A stretch of DNA of 64,000 nucleotides. Origin: Acinetobacter kanungonis (GTDB lineage Bacteria > Pseudomonadota > Gammaproteobacteria > Pseudomonadales > Moraxellaceae). Below, piece by piece: positions 38,081 to 48,343 of the stretch. The notes under the pieces are model-generated. The model was given only the letters and a program-made list of their open reading frames with translations, made no database searches and was not told the DNA's origin. The DNA is taken from positions 1-64,000 of the forward strand of contig NZ_JAACKC010000009.1 in assembly GCF_009939195.1 (NCBI RefSeq), read 5' to 3'. The translations under genes were made by a program, and so were the position numbers. The stretch's first letter is position 1. Each line of letters starts with the position of its first letter.

Positions 38081-39541
38081 ATGCTGACAAATATTATTGA
38101 ATTACTGCAGCAACAAGTAACACCCATGGTTTTACAGTCGGAGACTGAACATTTACTTGAAAAGAAACATGCGCTAGATAATTTTTATCCTATTCTGTTA
38201 AGTTTGTTGAAAGACAAACCAGAGTATATTTCAGAGTTACAAAACCATTTAAACCCGCGCTTAACTGATATTTTTACCTCACATACCTCGCTCAAAGAAA
38301 AATTCATAGAAGCGATTGGGGCAACCGCACCACCATCAGAAATAGAAGAAGCTCTGAATCATGCCATTGCTCCGACCATAGGGGTACTGGAAACGCAAGC
38401 TGGCTCAAGTAATCAGCATAGCATTGAGCATTTTTTACAGCAGCATGCCACTGATATTGCAGTAGCCTTACCTTTGTGGGCTAAACCCTTATTGGCGGCA
38501 TTAGGGGTGAATACTTTGGTTGGACAAACCGTACATCAAAGTCCAAGTTCAACATCTTATATTGGGGCTGAGAAATCTACGCGCTGGTGGGTACCAGTAT
38601 TATTTATCGTGATACTGGGGTTAATTTGTGCATTGCTATTCAAAATGTGTAGTCGCGAAGAACAGCCGAGTACTGTAGCGAATACCAATGTTTCGAGCAT
38701 ACCTGCTAAATTTCAGCTGACAACGGGGCAAGATGGCTTACTTGTGACCTGTCAAATTTTGACTGCAAACAAATCCTATATTGATATTTTGCAAAACGAA
38801 GTGAAACAGATATTTGCCCATCCTTTGGGGTGTGGAGCGGATGATAATATTAATTTACATACGGCATTTATTGATCAGGATGCCATTCCGAGTGTATTGA
38901 AAATCATAAAAGGTGCTCCAAATGTATCCATCACGTGGATGGGGGATCAATTGGCTATTCAGGCTGAAAGTAATACGGTTGCGAATGATTTGGCTCAGAA
39001 AATGCAACCTTTAGTACCGAATATGCACATTGTGACCCAGCAACCATTAGATGTGGGTAAAGCAGTAAATACTAGTGTTAGTGATGCGGAAAAAGCCCTT
39101 TCCAGCTTGAATCCAGAGCATATTAGAGCATTGGATGTCGCAACGGCACTGAATTTACAGATTATTAATTTTGAACCCTATTCGAGTGATATTCCTGAAA
39201 TCAATAAGTCTATTCTGGATCAGGCAGCGGCATTGATTAAACGTGCTCCGCAAGTGGAACTGGTGATTGAGGGGCATACAGACAATGTCGGTACAGCCCA
39301 AGAAAACAAAGAGCTTTCAGTAAAAAGAGCGCAAGCAGTGATGGCGTATTTGGTTAAACAAGGGGTTGATCCTGCCAAACTCCAGGCTGTAGGTCTCGGA
39401 GCTGAGCAACCGATTGCCGAGAATGGGACACCAGAAGGTCAATTTAAAAACCGCCGTATTGAGTTTGAAGTGCTGAACACTGAAACTGGTAAAGTCCGTC
39501 AAGTGAATGAGGAAGGGGTCAATTCTGGCAGCGGATATTAA
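38081..39541 (+). CDS. OmpA-family protein with internal membrane anchor
   Basis: A 486-residue protein. Residues 1-165 are a helical cytoplasmic-type region with no signal peptide. One membrane helix (WWVPVLFIVILGLICALLF) lies at ~168-187. A periplasmic part with a BON-like region follows, and then the OmpA/MotB peptidoglycan-binding domain with VIEGHTDNVGTAQENKELSV and QFKNRRIEFEV, which carry the Asp and Arg that bind diaminopimelate. It would tether the inner membrane to the cell wall. This arrangement resembles ArfA/YiaD-like proteins with DUF937-type N-termini. Exact role unknown. Confidence 0.8.
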   Translation: MLTNIIELLQQQVTPMVLQSETEHLLEKKHALDNFYPILLSLLKDKPEYISELQNHLNPRLTDIFTSHTSLKEKFIEAIGATAPPSEIEEALNHAIAPTIGVLETQAGSSNQHSIEHFLQQHATDIAVALPLWAKPLLAALGVNTLVGQTVHQSPSSTSYIGAEKSTRWWVPVLFIVILGLICALLFKMCSREEQPSTVANTNVSSIPAKFQLTTGQDGLLVTCQILTANKSYIDILQNEVKQIFAHPLGCGADDNINLHTAFIDQDAIPSVLKIIKGAPNVSITWMGDQLAIQAESNTVANDLAQKMQPLVPNMHIVTQQPLDVGKAVNTSVSDAEKALSSLNPEHIRALDVATALNLQIINFEPYSSDIPEINKSILDQAAALIKRAPQVELVIEGHTDNVGTAQENKELSVKRAQAVMAYLVKQGVDPAKLQAVGLGAEQPIAENGTPEGQFKNRRIEFEVLNTETGKVRQVNEEGVNSGSGY

Positions 39542-39749
39542 ATCGCTGATTTGGCATTAAACTTAGAAGATGATTCGAGACAAGGGCTTTACTGTGATGC
39601 AGCAAAGCCCTTTGTTATTTCAGCTTGAAAATATGCTGAAGCCATGAAAACTTTAGAATTATGTCTATACAAATTTGGGAAGTGTGCAGGTATTGGCTTA
39701 AAATAGAATGGATGATGAACAGTAACAATAAATTTAGACGAGCATATAG

Positions 39750-40451
39750 ATGAGAAGATCGATTCATAAAGAGAAGCATAATTTAGAAAAAACAGGTTGG
39801 TTGCGTGCAGCAGTATTGGGGGCAAATGATGGCATTATCTCTGTCACCAGTCTGGTGATTGGGGTAGTTGCCAGTGGTGCGGGGCAGCAGACGATTTTTA
39901 TTACCTGCCTAGCGGGTTTGATTTCTGGTGCAATCTCAATGGCTGCCGGGGAATATATCTCGGTCAAGTCTCAGGCTGATATTGAAGAGGCCGATTTGGC
40001 TCTAGAACGCCGAGAACTGGAAATTAATCCAGAACAGGAATTAAAAGAGTTAACCCAAATTTATATTCATCGAGGATTGGATGAACAGTTGGCACATGAA
40101 GTTGCAGTCCAATTAACAGCACATGATTCTTTGGCTGCACATGCACGTGATGAAATTGGTATTAATGAAATGACGGTTGCCAAGCCTATACAGGCAGCCT
40201 TGTCATCTGCCTTGTCGTTTTCAGTAGGTGCGGTGATTCCCTTGTTGGCCGTGCTATTTGCTCCCGCACACTATCTCGCGAATTCAATCGTGATTGTTTC
40301 AGTTTTTGCATTATTAGGACTTGGCGCACTGGCAAGCTATACCGCAGGCTCGCCAGTCTGGAAAGGGGCACTCAGAGTATTATTCTGGGGTTGTTTTGCA
40401 ATGTTAATCACCAGTGCAATTGGTTCTTTATTCGATGTAAATGTGGCTTAA
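39750..40451 (+). CDS. VIT1/CCC1 family Fe/Mn transporter
   Basis: A 233-residue membrane protein of the VIT1/CCC1 (nodulin-21-like) family. GWLRAAVLGANDGIISVTSL is the family-defining first helix, GLISGAISMAAGEYISVKSQ the second; three further helices lie in the C-terminal half. A charged cytoplasmic region (EEADLALERRELEINPEQEL) in the middle holds likely metal-binding acids. Members move Fe2+ or Mn2+ out of the cytoplasm. Single gene. Confidence 0.88.
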   Translation: MRRSIHKEKHNLEKTGWLRAAVLGANDGIISVTSLVIGVVASGAGQQTIFITCLAGLISGAISMAAGEYISVKSQADIEEADLALERRELEINPEQELKELTQIYIHRGLDEQLAHEVAVQLTAHDSLAAHARDEIGINEMTVAKPIQAALSSALSFSVGAVIPLLAVLFAPAHYLANSIVIVSVFALLGLGALASYTAGSPVWKGALRVLFWGCFAMLITSAIGSLFDVNVA

Positions 40452-40629
40452 GACTCAAGTCTAAAGCCCTTCATGACTTTCCGATGAAATGCAGTTGAAG
40501 CGCTTAAATTTTATTTTCCATTTGATAAAAATGTGATAATTATAACGTAATGTATCTGATAGTTTGGATACATAGAGGTTTCAGGACAGAAACTGGTAAG
40601 CGACAAAAAAATTAAACAAGGAGTTTAAG

Positions 40630-40743
40630 ATGCTTCAATTACTCAGAAAGTTACTTTGTTTCCACATTTATGAATATGAGCAAATGCAGGAAATAGGTGA
40701 ACATCTGGAATGCAGGAAATGCGGGGATAATAAAGCGACGTAG
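40630..40743 (+). CDS. 37-residue zinc-ribbon-like small protein
   Basis: ATG 40630, with AAGGAG seven bases upstream, opens a 37-residue frame ending at TAG 40743. The product starts MLQLLRKLLCFHIYEYEQMQ and contains CRKCG near the C-terminus; together with the CFH near residue 10 this gives the C-x-H...C-x-x-C layout of tiny Cys-rich proteins (the PSPA7_2676 / DUF1660-like type). Too small for routine gene finders. The strong ribosome binding site supports it. Function unknown. Confidence 0.6.
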   Translation: MLQLLRKLLCFHIYEYEQMQEIGEHLECRKCGDNKAT

Positions 40744-40900
40744 TTGTTGAATTGTTCTAGCTAAATCCGAAGTGAGTCAATCATTTCGGATTTTGTACAT
40801 TTAGCATCTGTGAAAAACGATGAGTTTATTTTTCATCAAGTTGGTTATCTGATTCGCTAAAGCCGTTACAATGATTTCACCCTGTTTTTATCGATTCAAA

Positions 40901-41125
40901 ATGTCTAAAGATTTTAAAAAAGAAACTTATATTGTGGATGATCAGCTTGCGGATACACTGACATGGCTGTGTCAGCATCAAGATTGCTATGAACGTTTTG
41001 AGTATGATGCCATCGCGGAGCAATTAACGGTTTATCATGCCAATGGTGCGGATATTATTCGAAAAGGGGATTATCTGAATGCTCAATACGGCATTTTGAT
41101 TACCGCTCATAATTTTGCGGGTTAA
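40901..41125 (+). CDS. Small conserved hypothetical protein
   Basis: A 74-residue protein from ATG 40901 (MSKDFKKETYIVDD). It is soluble and mixed alpha/beta, with LADTLTWLCQHQDCYERFEY and HANGADIIRKGDYLNAQYGI. No family recognised. Convergent with bioB and followed by the shared terminator. An upstream start adding ten residues is less likely. Confidence 0.55.
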   Translation: MSKDFKKETYIVDDQLADTLTWLCQHQDCYERFEYDAIAEQLTVYHANGADIIRKGDYLNAQYGILITAHNFAG

Positions 41126-41173
41126 GCTGCTGATTGATTCAGTGAATATAAAAATCTTAAATTAAATACAAAT

Positions 41174-41205
41174 AAAAAAGCCAATTCATAGAACTGGCTT
41201 TTTTA
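41174..41205. terminator. Bidirectional terminator
   Basis: AAAAAAGCCA...TGGCTTTTTT with extended inner pairing, between convergent genes. Confidence 0.85.
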
Positions 41206-41230
41206 TTGCGCTTAAGAACTAGAAGTTCTA

Positions 41231-42220
41231 TTAGCCTGCCATTGCATCTACTGAAAGTTCAGCAACAGTCGGTTTTGCTTTTTCAGCAACTAAACCTAAT
41301 TTATTGAAGAGTTTTTTGTCGCGACCTTCACCTGCGTTTGGAGTCGTCAGCAATTTCTCACCTGAGAACAGCGAGTTTGCACCAGCCATGAACGCGAGTG
41401 CTTGGTCTGAATCAGAAAGAGACTCACGACCCGCAGAAAGGCGAATATAGCTTTCAGGCATAATGATACGCGCAACCGCGATGGTACGAATCCACTCAGT
41501 GACTTCTAGTTTTTCAACATCTGCCAAAGGTGTACCTTCAATTGGAACGAGCATGTTGATTGGCACAGACTCAGGGTGAATTGGTAAGGTTGCAAGTTCA
41601 AGCAATAGACCAATACGATCCGCGGTGTCTTCACCAAGACCAACAATACCGCCACTACATACTTTCATGCCTGCACCGCGTACATACTCGAGTGTATTTA
41701 AGCGATCATCAAAAGTACGCGTACTGATGATGTTTGAATAGTATTCGCGTGAAGTATCGAGGTTGTGGTTGTAGTAATCTAGACCAGCATCTTTTAAACG
41801 TTCAGCTTGAGACTGGTTTAACATACCCAAGGTCATGCAAGTTTCTAAACCTAAAGCTTTTACTTCACGAACCATTTCAAGGACATAAGGCATATCGCGC
41901 TCATGTGGGTTACGCCATGCAGCACCCATACAGAAGCGAGATGAACCAGACTCTAATGCTTCTTTTGCTTCGCTAATCACTTTTTCTACGGCAATGCGTT
42001 TTTCTGCTTCTAGCTTTGAATCGTAGCGTGCAGACTGAGAGCAGTATTTGCAATCTTCAGGGCATTTACCTGTTTTAATAGATAATAAAGTGCTGACTTG
42101 AATGGTATTGGCATCGAAATGCTCACGATGAACTTTTTGAGCTTGGAAAACCAAGTCTAAAAAAGGTTGTTCATATAAAGCTTGAATTTCTTCACGCGTC
42201 CAATCATTACGTACAGTCAT
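41231..42220 (-). CDS. bioB: Biotin synthase
   Basis: A radical-SAM enzyme inserting sulfur into dethiobiotin. Taken from [11 protein letters not shown] the protein has 329 residues. [16 protein letters not shown] carries the CxxxCxxC cluster ligands (Cys53, 57, 60); further motifs are [15 protein letters not shown] with a [2Fe-2S] cysteine, [31 protein letters not shown] and RLSAGRESL with the Arg ligand of the second cluster. An upstream extension of 27 residues is not family-like. Single gene, apart from the other bio genes. Confidence 0.97.
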   Translation of the reverse strand: MTVRNDWTREEIQALYEQPFLDLVFQAQKVHREHFDANTIQVSTLLSIKTGKCPEDCKYCSQSARYDSKLEAEKRIAVEKVISEAKEALESGSSRFCMGAAWRNPHERDMPYVLEMVREVKALGLETCMTLGMLNQSQAERLKDAGLDYYNHNLDTSREYYSNIISTRTFDDRLNTLEYVRGAGMKVCSGGIVGLGEDTADRIGLLLELATLPIHPESVPINMLVPIEGTPLADVEKLEVTEWIRTIAVARIIMPESYIRLSAGRESLSDSDQALAFMAGANSLFSGEKLLTTPNAGEGRDKKLFNKLGLVAEKAKPTVAELSVDAMAG

Positions 42221-42519
42221 TCTAGGAAGTCCATCATCTGTATTCTTTATTGGCTTTAATAATACAGATTTCGTGCCAAAACCAAAGGCAAAAAAAACCA
42301 AAACTTATGGTATCTGACGATTAATTTTGGTAGAAAGAATGAGTGATTAGATATAAGACTTAGTCACAAAGTCAGCTATTTTTACTGAATATTCCATGCA
42401 AAGTTTTTAATTACAGCAATAAATATTGTGGCAAACACGTAACTATCCTTTTTATAAAACAATAACTTTGCAAAGATCTGTAAAAGCTCGCACTATAAAT
42501 TCACAATAGAATCTTAGTT

Positions 42520-43620
42520 TTAAACTGTTTGAGATTTAATCAGCTGCTCTTGAATTGCCCAGTCGATATGGACTTGCACAATATCATCATGCAAGTGACG
42601 CGTTTCATGCAAAGTTTGTAGAATTAAGCTAGAAAATGGGGCATTTCCTAAACCAATTGCGATATTTCGCATAAAGCTTTGATAGCCTGTGCGCCGTATT
42701 GGACTGCCTTCGGTATTGGCTAAAAATGTAGCTTCATCCCAATGCCATAAATCGAGTAAAGTGACCCGATCTAGGTCATGGCGTGGGTTGAAATCTTCAA
42801 TACTGGCTTTTTGCGCAAAACTGTTCCAAGGGCAGATCAGTTGGCAGTCATCACAGCCAAACACCCGATTGCCAATGCCGCGTCTGAGTTCTTCAGGAAT
42901 AATGCCTTTGTATTCAATGGTCAAATAAGCAATACATTTACGAGCATCAAGCATATAGGGTTCGACAATGGCCTGCGTCGGGCAAATATCGATACAGGCT
43001 GTACATGAACCACAATGCTTGGTGGTCGGTTCATCAAAGGGTAAATCGAGCGAAGTAAATAATTCCCCTAAGACAAAGAATGACCCTGATTTTTTATGAA
43101 TCAATAAGGTATGTTTACCTGTCCAGCCCATGCCTGCATTTTCAGCCAAAGACTTCTCGAAAATGGGGGCTGAATCGGCAAAAGGGCGCGATTCAAAATC
43201 ACCTACACGTTCCCGAATACGAGTTGCTAAAGTTTTAAGACGTCCACGCATGATTTTGTGATAGTCACGTCCCCGTGCATAACGCGCAATAATTGCGGCA
43301 TTGGGTTCGTTGGGAACATAGCGCGGCTTTGGTGTTTCCACCAAATAGTTCATCCGTACACAGATAATGCTGCGTGTCCCTGGAACCAGTAGGGTCGGAT
43401 CGGCACGCTTGTCCAAGTTTTCCTCAAGATAGGTCATATCTGCATGATAACCGCGTTTTAAATATTCTTTAAAACGTTCTAATTCTGCTTGAGCATCTGG
43501 TTTGGCAATGACACAATCAGCAAAACCCAAGTCTAAAGCCTGAGCTTTGATCCATGCTTTGAGTTCTTGAGGATCAAGCTGTTGCAGTGAGATTTTTGAG
43601 GAAGAAGAGGTCGAAGCCAT
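42520..43620 (-). CDS. queG: Epoxyqueuosine reductase
   Basis: A 366-residue cobalamin-dependent iron-sulfur enzyme for the last step of queuosine synthesis in tRNA. Two [4Fe-4S] sites are visible, CGSCTACIDICPTQAI and GCDDCQLICPWN; the N-terminal part holds the B12-binding region (MTYLEENLDKRADPTLLVPG, IIARYARGRDYHKIMRGRL), and a short HEAT-like C-terminus follows. Start MASTSSSSK chosen by similarity; one nine residues earlier is possible. Divergent from nnr with only about 20 bases between, the usual queG-nnr neighbourhood. Confidence 0.95.
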   Translation of the reverse strand: MASTSSSSKISLQQLDPQELKAWIKAQALDLGFADCVIAKPDAQAELERFKEYLKRGYHADMTYLEENLDKRADPTLLVPGTRSIICVRMNYLVETPKPRYVPNEPNAAIIARYARGRDYHKIMRGRLKTLATRIRERVGDFESRPFADSAPIFEKSLAENAGMGWTGKHTLLIHKKSGSFFVLGELFTSLDLPFDEPTTKHCGSCTACIDICPTQAIVEPYMLDARKCIAYLTIEYKGIIPEELRRGIGNRVFGCDDCQLICPWNSFAQKASIEDFNPRHDLDRVTLLDLWHWDEATFLANTEGSPIRRTGYQSFMRNIAIGLGNAPFSSLILQTLHETRHLHDDIVQVHIDWAIQEQLIKSQTV

Positions 43621-43641
43621 AAACCAATAATAGGGGAAAAC

Positions 43642-45144
43642 ATGCAACGTTCAGTTTACCATAGCAGCGAAATTCAAGCATGGGAGCAACGTTGGTTTGC
43701 TCAGCAAAATTCATCATTGGGCTTAATGCAGCAAGCGGCTTGGACAATTGTGCAACAGTTGTTGCCAAAATTTGAACAAAAACAGATTAAAAAAATAGCA
43801 GTATGGTGTGGGCAGGGCAACAATGCAGGGGATGGTTACTTTATTGCAGGTTATTTAAAGCAGGTAGGTTTGCACGTCACGGTTTTCACCACAGAACGCG
43901 GTCCTTCTGCCGATTTACATCAGGCTTACTTATTTGCCCAGTCACAGCATGTTGCTTTTAAGGCTCTTGAAACACTAATTTTAGATTCAGGATCACAACA
44001 ACAATTAGCGCAATTTGAATGCCATGTTGATGCTTTATTTGGTATCGGATTGAATCGTGAGCTGAATCCAACTTGGCAAAAGATTATTCATGTGTTCAAT
44101 GCACAAGCGGGATTGAAAATCGCGGTGGATATTCCAAGCGGTTTACAGGCAAATACAGGTCAAGCTTTGCCTTGTGCCATTCAGGCGAATCACACATTTA
44201 CCTTGCTGGGCTATAAAGCAGGCTTATTTACAGGTCAGGGAAAGGAGTTTGTGGGGCAACTGCATTTACTCAGCCTTATTCCTCGTGATGAAAAATTACG
44301 TCCCATCGCTCAGTTATCACCAAAGTATATTATGTTGCCGCAACGACAAGCTTTTGGGCATAAAGGCAGTTATGGGCATGTTTTGGTGGTCGGTGGTCAT
44401 GCCGATATGGGCGGTGCCGTGATGATGGCAGCAGAAGCCGCCTTTCATGCAGGTGCGGGCAAAGTCAGTGTGGTTTGTCATGCCAAGCATCATCAAGCGA
44501 TTTTGTCGCGTGCACCGAATATTATGGTACGTGATATCAATGCTTTCGATAAAGAGGACATACAACAGCTACTTTCACATATTGATGCCGTCTGTTTTGG
44601 CATGGGACTCGGGCGGGATGAGTGGGCAGCACAGATCTTTCAGTTGTGGTTCGAACTACTTAACCAAAATGCACATTTAGAAGTTGTCTTAGATGCAGAT
44701 GGTCTCTGGTTCTTGGCGAAAGACAAGCAAAAACTGAATGGTCATATTTATGCAACGCCGCATTCGGGTGAAGCAGCGACTTTATTGGGCTGCACGGCAG
44801 CGGAAATTGAACAAGATCGGATTGCTGCGATACATCGCCTCAAAGAGACCTTTGCCGGACAATGGGTGCTGAAAGGTGCTGGCAGTTTAATCTTAGAGTT
44901 AGAGGATGAGCTGTATATTTGTACCCAAGGTAATGCGGGTATGGGTACAGGAGGCATGGGCGATGTATTGGCAGGCATGGTGGCGAGTTTAAAGGCGCAA
45001 TTCCATGAAGATATTACCTTGCATGAAATTGTAACTTTGCATGCCCAAGCGGGTGATCTGTTAGCACAGCAAGGAATGCGTGGTTTACAGGCACATGCGA
45101 TGGGTGAGGCTATCTATCAAGTGGTAAATGGAAACCAGCGATGA
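43642..45144 (+). CDS. nnr: Bifunctional NAD(P)H-hydrate repair enzyme
   Basis: A 500-residue fusion of NAD(P)HX epimerase (residues 1-~210; WCGQGNNAGDGYFIAGYLKQ as the YjeF signature) and the ADP-dependent NAD(P)HX dehydratase (from ~225; GHVLVVGGHADMGGAVMMAA, GNAGMGTGGMGDVLAGMVAS as the ATP/ADP site). It repairs hydrated nicotinamide cofactors. AGGGGAA precedes ATG 43642. The stop overlaps the next gene by four bases. Confidence 0.95.
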   Translation: MQRSVYHSSEIQAWEQRWFAQQNSSLGLMQQAAWTIVQQLLPKFEQKQIKKIAVWCGQGNNAGDGYFIAGYLKQVGLHVTVFTTERGPSADLHQAYLFAQSQHVAFKALETLILDSGSQQQLAQFECHVDALFGIGLNRELNPTWQKIIHVFNAQAGLKIAVDIPSGLQANTGQALPCAIQANHTFTLLGYKAGLFTGQGKEFVGQLHLLSLIPRDEKLRPIAQLSPKYIMLPQRQAFGHKGSYGHVLVVGGHADMGGAVMMAAEAAFHAGAGKVSVVCHAKHHQAILSRAPNIMVRDINAFDKEDIQQLLSHIDAVCFGMGLGRDEWAAQIFQLWFELLNQNAHLEVVLDADGLWFLAKDKQKLNGHIYATPHSGEAATLLGCTAAEIEQDRIAAIHRLKETFAGQWVLKGAGSLILELEDELYICTQGNAGMGTGGMGDVLAGMVASLKAQFHEDITLHEIVTLHAQAGDLLAQQGMRGLQAHAMGEAIYQVVNGNQR

Positions 45145-45416
45145 ACAAGAGCTATAAACTCACCATTTCAGGCAAAGTACAGGGTGTGGGCTATCGTCGC
45201 TGGTTTCAGCGTCAAGCTCTACAATTGCAAGTCCAAGGCTGGGTCAGAAATTTAGCCACAGGAGAAGTTGAAGCCCTAGTTATCTCAGACTCAGAAACAC
45301 TTGAAGTTATGATTGAACGTGCTTACCAAGGACCACCGCTGGCACAGGTAAGCGAAGTGGTCTGGATTGAAGTGGAAAGCATTACGTCAGCGAATGATTT
45401 TCAGATCTTGAAGTAA
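45141..45416 (+). CDS. acyP: Acylphosphatase
   Basis: A 91-residue hydrolase of acyl phosphates. SGKVQGVGYRRWFQRQA holds the phosphate-binding loop with the catalytic Arg19, and GWVRNLATGEVEALV the catalytic Asn37; both are intact. It is translationally coupled to nnr (ATGA overlap), suggesting a shared metabolite-repair role. It is the standard family length. Confidence 0.95.
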   Translation: MNKSYKLTISGKVQGVGYRRWFQRQALQLQVQGWVRNLATGEVEALVISDSETLEVMIERAYQGPPLAQVSEVVWIEVESITSANDFQILK

Positions 45417-45451
45417 ATCAGTCTTAGACCACTCGCTTAGATCTTCTTAAG

Positions 45452-45997
45452 TTATCGTCTTCGGCTGCTGGAGCGACTGCGTCCACGTGCCATGCCTCCT
45501 AGCGCATTGAGTACAGCCAATTTACTCATACTGCCTGACGCATGTGCATGACAAATGGCAGCGGCCAGTGCATCGGCAGCATCGGCTTGTGGGGTCACAC
45601 TCAGATTGAGCAGTTTGACCACCATCATTTGGACTTGTTCTTTATCCGCCGCACCATATCCCACAACGGATTGTTTGATCTGACGTGCCGTATATTCTGC
45701 GACTTGAAGGTCTAAATTCACCAAAGCAGCAATAGCGGCACCACGTGCTTGCCCGAGTTTGAGTGCAGAGTCAGGGTTTTGCGCCATAAAGACCTGTTCA
45801 ACTGCGGCTTCAGTCGGTCCGTGGAATTTTACAATGCGCTCAACACCCGCGAAGATACGTTTCAAACGCTCAGGCATATCCTGACTTTCGGTGCGAATCG
45901 TGCCAGCATCCACAAAGCGTAATTTTTGACCGTCTTTTTCTATAATTCCGTAGCCAGTGAGGCGTGAACCGGGGTCAATCCCAATGATTAGTGACAT
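45452..45997 (-). CDS. ruvC: Holliday junction resolvase RuvC
   Basis: A 181-residue endonuclease cutting Holliday junctions with RuvAB. The catalytic acids are Asp8 ([12 protein letters not shown]), Glu67 ([12 protein letters not shown]), Asp139 and Asp142 ([17 protein letters not shown]). An Arg/Ser-rich tail ([10 protein letters not shown]) is added. ruvAB is not adjacent. Convergent with acyP, with about 35 bases between. Confidence 0.97.
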   Translation of the reverse strand: MSLIIGIDPGSRLTGYGIIEKDGQKLRFVDAGTIRTESQDMPERLKRIFAGVERIVKFHGPTEAAVEQVFMAQNPDSALKLGQARGAAIAALVNLDLQVAEYTARQIKQSVVGYGAADKEQVQMMVVKLLNLSVTPQADAADALAAAICHAHASGSMSKLAVLNALGGMARGRSRSSSRRR

Positions 45998-46192
45998 AAC
46001 TTCGCTTAATAAAATTTGAAATATTGATGCAGTTTTGCACGTGATGTTGGAATTATATGTTTATCAGCACAACGAAGAACAGCTATTTCGTTTGAATCAT
46101 AGATAGAGCTGACTATTCGCCTATATTTTTCTCAATCACATCTTCTTGGATTTTATTTTTAAAAGGAATTGATGAGCATGATGCAGATGAAA

Positions 46193-46216
46193 CCCGTGAA
46201 TTGAATCATTCACGGG
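46193..46216 (-). terminator. Hairpin after TonB receptor gene
   Basis: CCCGTGAAT/ATTCACGGG 9-bp stem on the 3' side of the receptor gene; no marked T run, so it is a weak terminator. Confidence 0.5.
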
Positions 46217-46228
46217 CTGTAAATGAAT

Positions 46229-48322
46229 TTAGAATTTCCACTGTAAAGCCAACGAAGCATTTAAAGGATCACCAGGCTGAATCCAAAGTTCGTTATAACT
46301 TGCAATGTAGTAGGTTTTGTCCAGTAGGTTGTTGATATTCAATTGATAACGTAATTGTTCCGATGGCGCATAATAGGCGTTTAAATTCACTAAAGTGTAT
46401 TCAGGGAGATTAAATCCATTGTCGGTACTGTGCCCGCTACGTTCTCCAACATAAATTGCAGTTGCGCCAAGCCCCATTTTGTTTGCATTTTCCAATACCC
46501 ATTCGTAATTGCCACTGATCGAACCACTGTGTTTTGGCACATTACTTAGGCGAGCACCTTTGCTTAGAGTTTGGTCTTTTTCAACATGAGCATCGGTATA
46601 GCTATAATTGGCACGTAAGGAAAATTGATCGTTGAGTTGAGATGCTAAATCAATCTCAATACCTTTGCTTGAAACTTCACCCGCTGTAACTTGATAGTTG
46701 CTGTCTGTCGGATCTGTCGTCAATACATTCTCTTTGAGCATTTTAAAAAGGGCGATACTCAAGAGGCTTTGTGGGTTAATCTGATATTTGCTTCCAATTT
46801 CATAACTTTTGCCTTTTTCAGGATCGAAGACTTTACCATAACGATCCATACCGCTATTAAGTGCGAAGGAATGTCCATAATTTGCATACCATGACCAAAC
46901 ATCATTGATGCGATAATTTAACCCCAAGCGTGGACTGGTCTGGTTGAAGTCTCTTTTACTGGTGGTATGGGTTAATTTGTTTTGAAAATCTTGTGTGACA
47001 TGGTCAAAGCGAGCACCCATCAGCACACTCCATTGATCATTCAGGAAAATCTGATCTTGAAGATTCAATGCAAAATAACCTTGTTTTTCCTCGGTATTAA
47101 TGAATAAGGGAAGAGCAGGAAGAGATTGTCCATATACAGGGGTGTAGATGTCGATCGTATTTGGAACGCTGCTACTGTGATTAAGACGAAGTTGAAGCTG
47201 CCTATAATCTAAACGTCCAACTTCAGAACTTACTAGGATTTCATGTTTTGCCCAGTCTTGCAGCACAGTGCCGAGAAATTCCGTTTGAAATAAAGCATCA
47301 TCACTTTTATTGTCACGATAACGACGCTGACGCTCTAAGGTTTGAGCATCACTTTGAATTTTACGAGGCTCACTGGAAAAACCTTTTAACTGAGCATCTT
47401 TAAAGCTCAGGGCATTGGTCATTTTCCAAGAGTCATTCAATTCGTGTGCGAGACGAAACTGATAGAAATAGTCTTTTTGAATATGATCTCCATCGTCAGG
47501 TTCACCCGTAAACGTTTCTGGACTCATAAGGAACTGTTTTTGATAACTGCTCACACCGCGGTCAAAAGTGCCACGCTGCTGGGTAAATTCACTGTCGAAA
47601 TCGAATTGAGTTTGATCCGATATTTTCCAAGTCAATTGCGGGGAGAAAAACCAGCGACTACTGCTGACATGGTCACGAAAACTTTGATTATCTTCATGAG
47701 CAATTGCAATTCGATATGCAAGTTCGTCATTCACTGGCGCAGTATGTTCAAAACTCGCACGATATTTTTCTAGGGTATTGGTACGTAAATTCACTTCACT
47801 TTGGCTTTCCCATTTGGGCTGTTTAGTGTTGATATTTAATAGTCCACCCGCTTCACCACGTCCATAAAGTGCTGCCATAGGCCCTTTTAAAAAGTCGAGT
47901 GATTCAATATTCACCATATCGCGTGGGGCACTTAAGCCACGATTGACGCTCAGTCCATTGCGGATGATTTGTGCGCCGATATTTGGATCGGTACTAAAAC
48001 CGCGGAAGGAATAGTTGTCCCAAAAACCACCCCCATAATTGGTTTGATGGTAGACGCCGCTCACCTGAGATAATGCATCATCGATACGTTGCACATCTTG
48101 TTGCTGAATTTGCGCTTGGGATACGAGACTCCGATTGAAAGGCACATCAAGAATATCGTGGGAAAATTTGGTTAACGCCGTAGTTTGTTTCTGGCTTTCA
48201 GATTCTGATTCGGCTTGTAGTTGAATAGTCTTGAGTAATTCAGGGGGTGCTTCTGCCCAAGTCAGGGGGGCGAGGAGAGACAAGCCAAGGCTAGAATAAA
48301 AGATGTAAAAAGGATGATTCAT
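46229..48322 (-). CDS. TonB-dependent outer-membrane receptor
   Basis: A 697-residue receptor. The signal peptide ends near PLTWA. The plug domain includes IDDALSQVSGVYHQTNYGGG, YSFRGFSTDPN, LDFLKGPMAALYGRGEAGGL (the siderophore-receptor-type motif), followed by a ~22-strand barrel, the C-terminal signature YQLNINNLLDKTYY and a final aromatic ALQWKF. By sequence it is a FhuA-like siderophore receptor. A Zur-box-like palindrome lies just before its start, so zinc or zincophore uptake is an alternative. No transport operon is adjacent. Confidence 0.9.
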   Translation of the reverse strand: MNHPFYIFYSSLGLSLLAPLTWAEAPPELLKTIQLQAESESESQKQTTALTKFSHDILDVPFNRSLVSQAQIQQQDVQRIDDALSQVSGVYHQTNYGGGFWDNYSFRGFSTDPNIGAQIIRNGLSVNRGLSAPRDMVNIESLDFLKGPMAALYGRGEAGGLLNINTKQPKWESQSEVNLRTNTLEKYRASFEHTAPVNDELAYRIAIAHEDNQSFRDHVSSSRWFFSPQLTWKISDQTQFDFDSEFTQQRGTFDRGVSSYQKQFLMSPETFTGEPDDGDHIQKDYFYQFRLAHELNDSWKMTNALSFKDAQLKGFSSEPRKIQSDAQTLERQRRYRDNKSDDALFQTEFLGTVLQDWAKHEILVSSEVGRLDYRQLQLRLNHSSSVPNTIDIYTPVYGQSLPALPLFINTEEKQGYFALNLQDQIFLNDQWSVLMGARFDHVTQDFQNKLTHTTSKRDFNQTSPRLGLNYRINDVWSWYANYGHSFALNSGMDRYGKVFDPEKGKSYEIGSKYQINPQSLLSIALFKMLKENVLTTDPTDSNYQVTAGEVSSKGIEIDLASQLNDQFSLRANYSYTDAHVEKDQTLSKGARLSNVPKHSGSISGNYEWVLENANKMGLGATAIYVGERSGHSTDNGFNLPEYTLVNLNAYYAPSEQLRYQLNINNLLDKTYYIASYNELWIQPGDPLNASLALQWKF

Positions 48323-48343
48323 GCGTATAAAAACAGTATTAAT

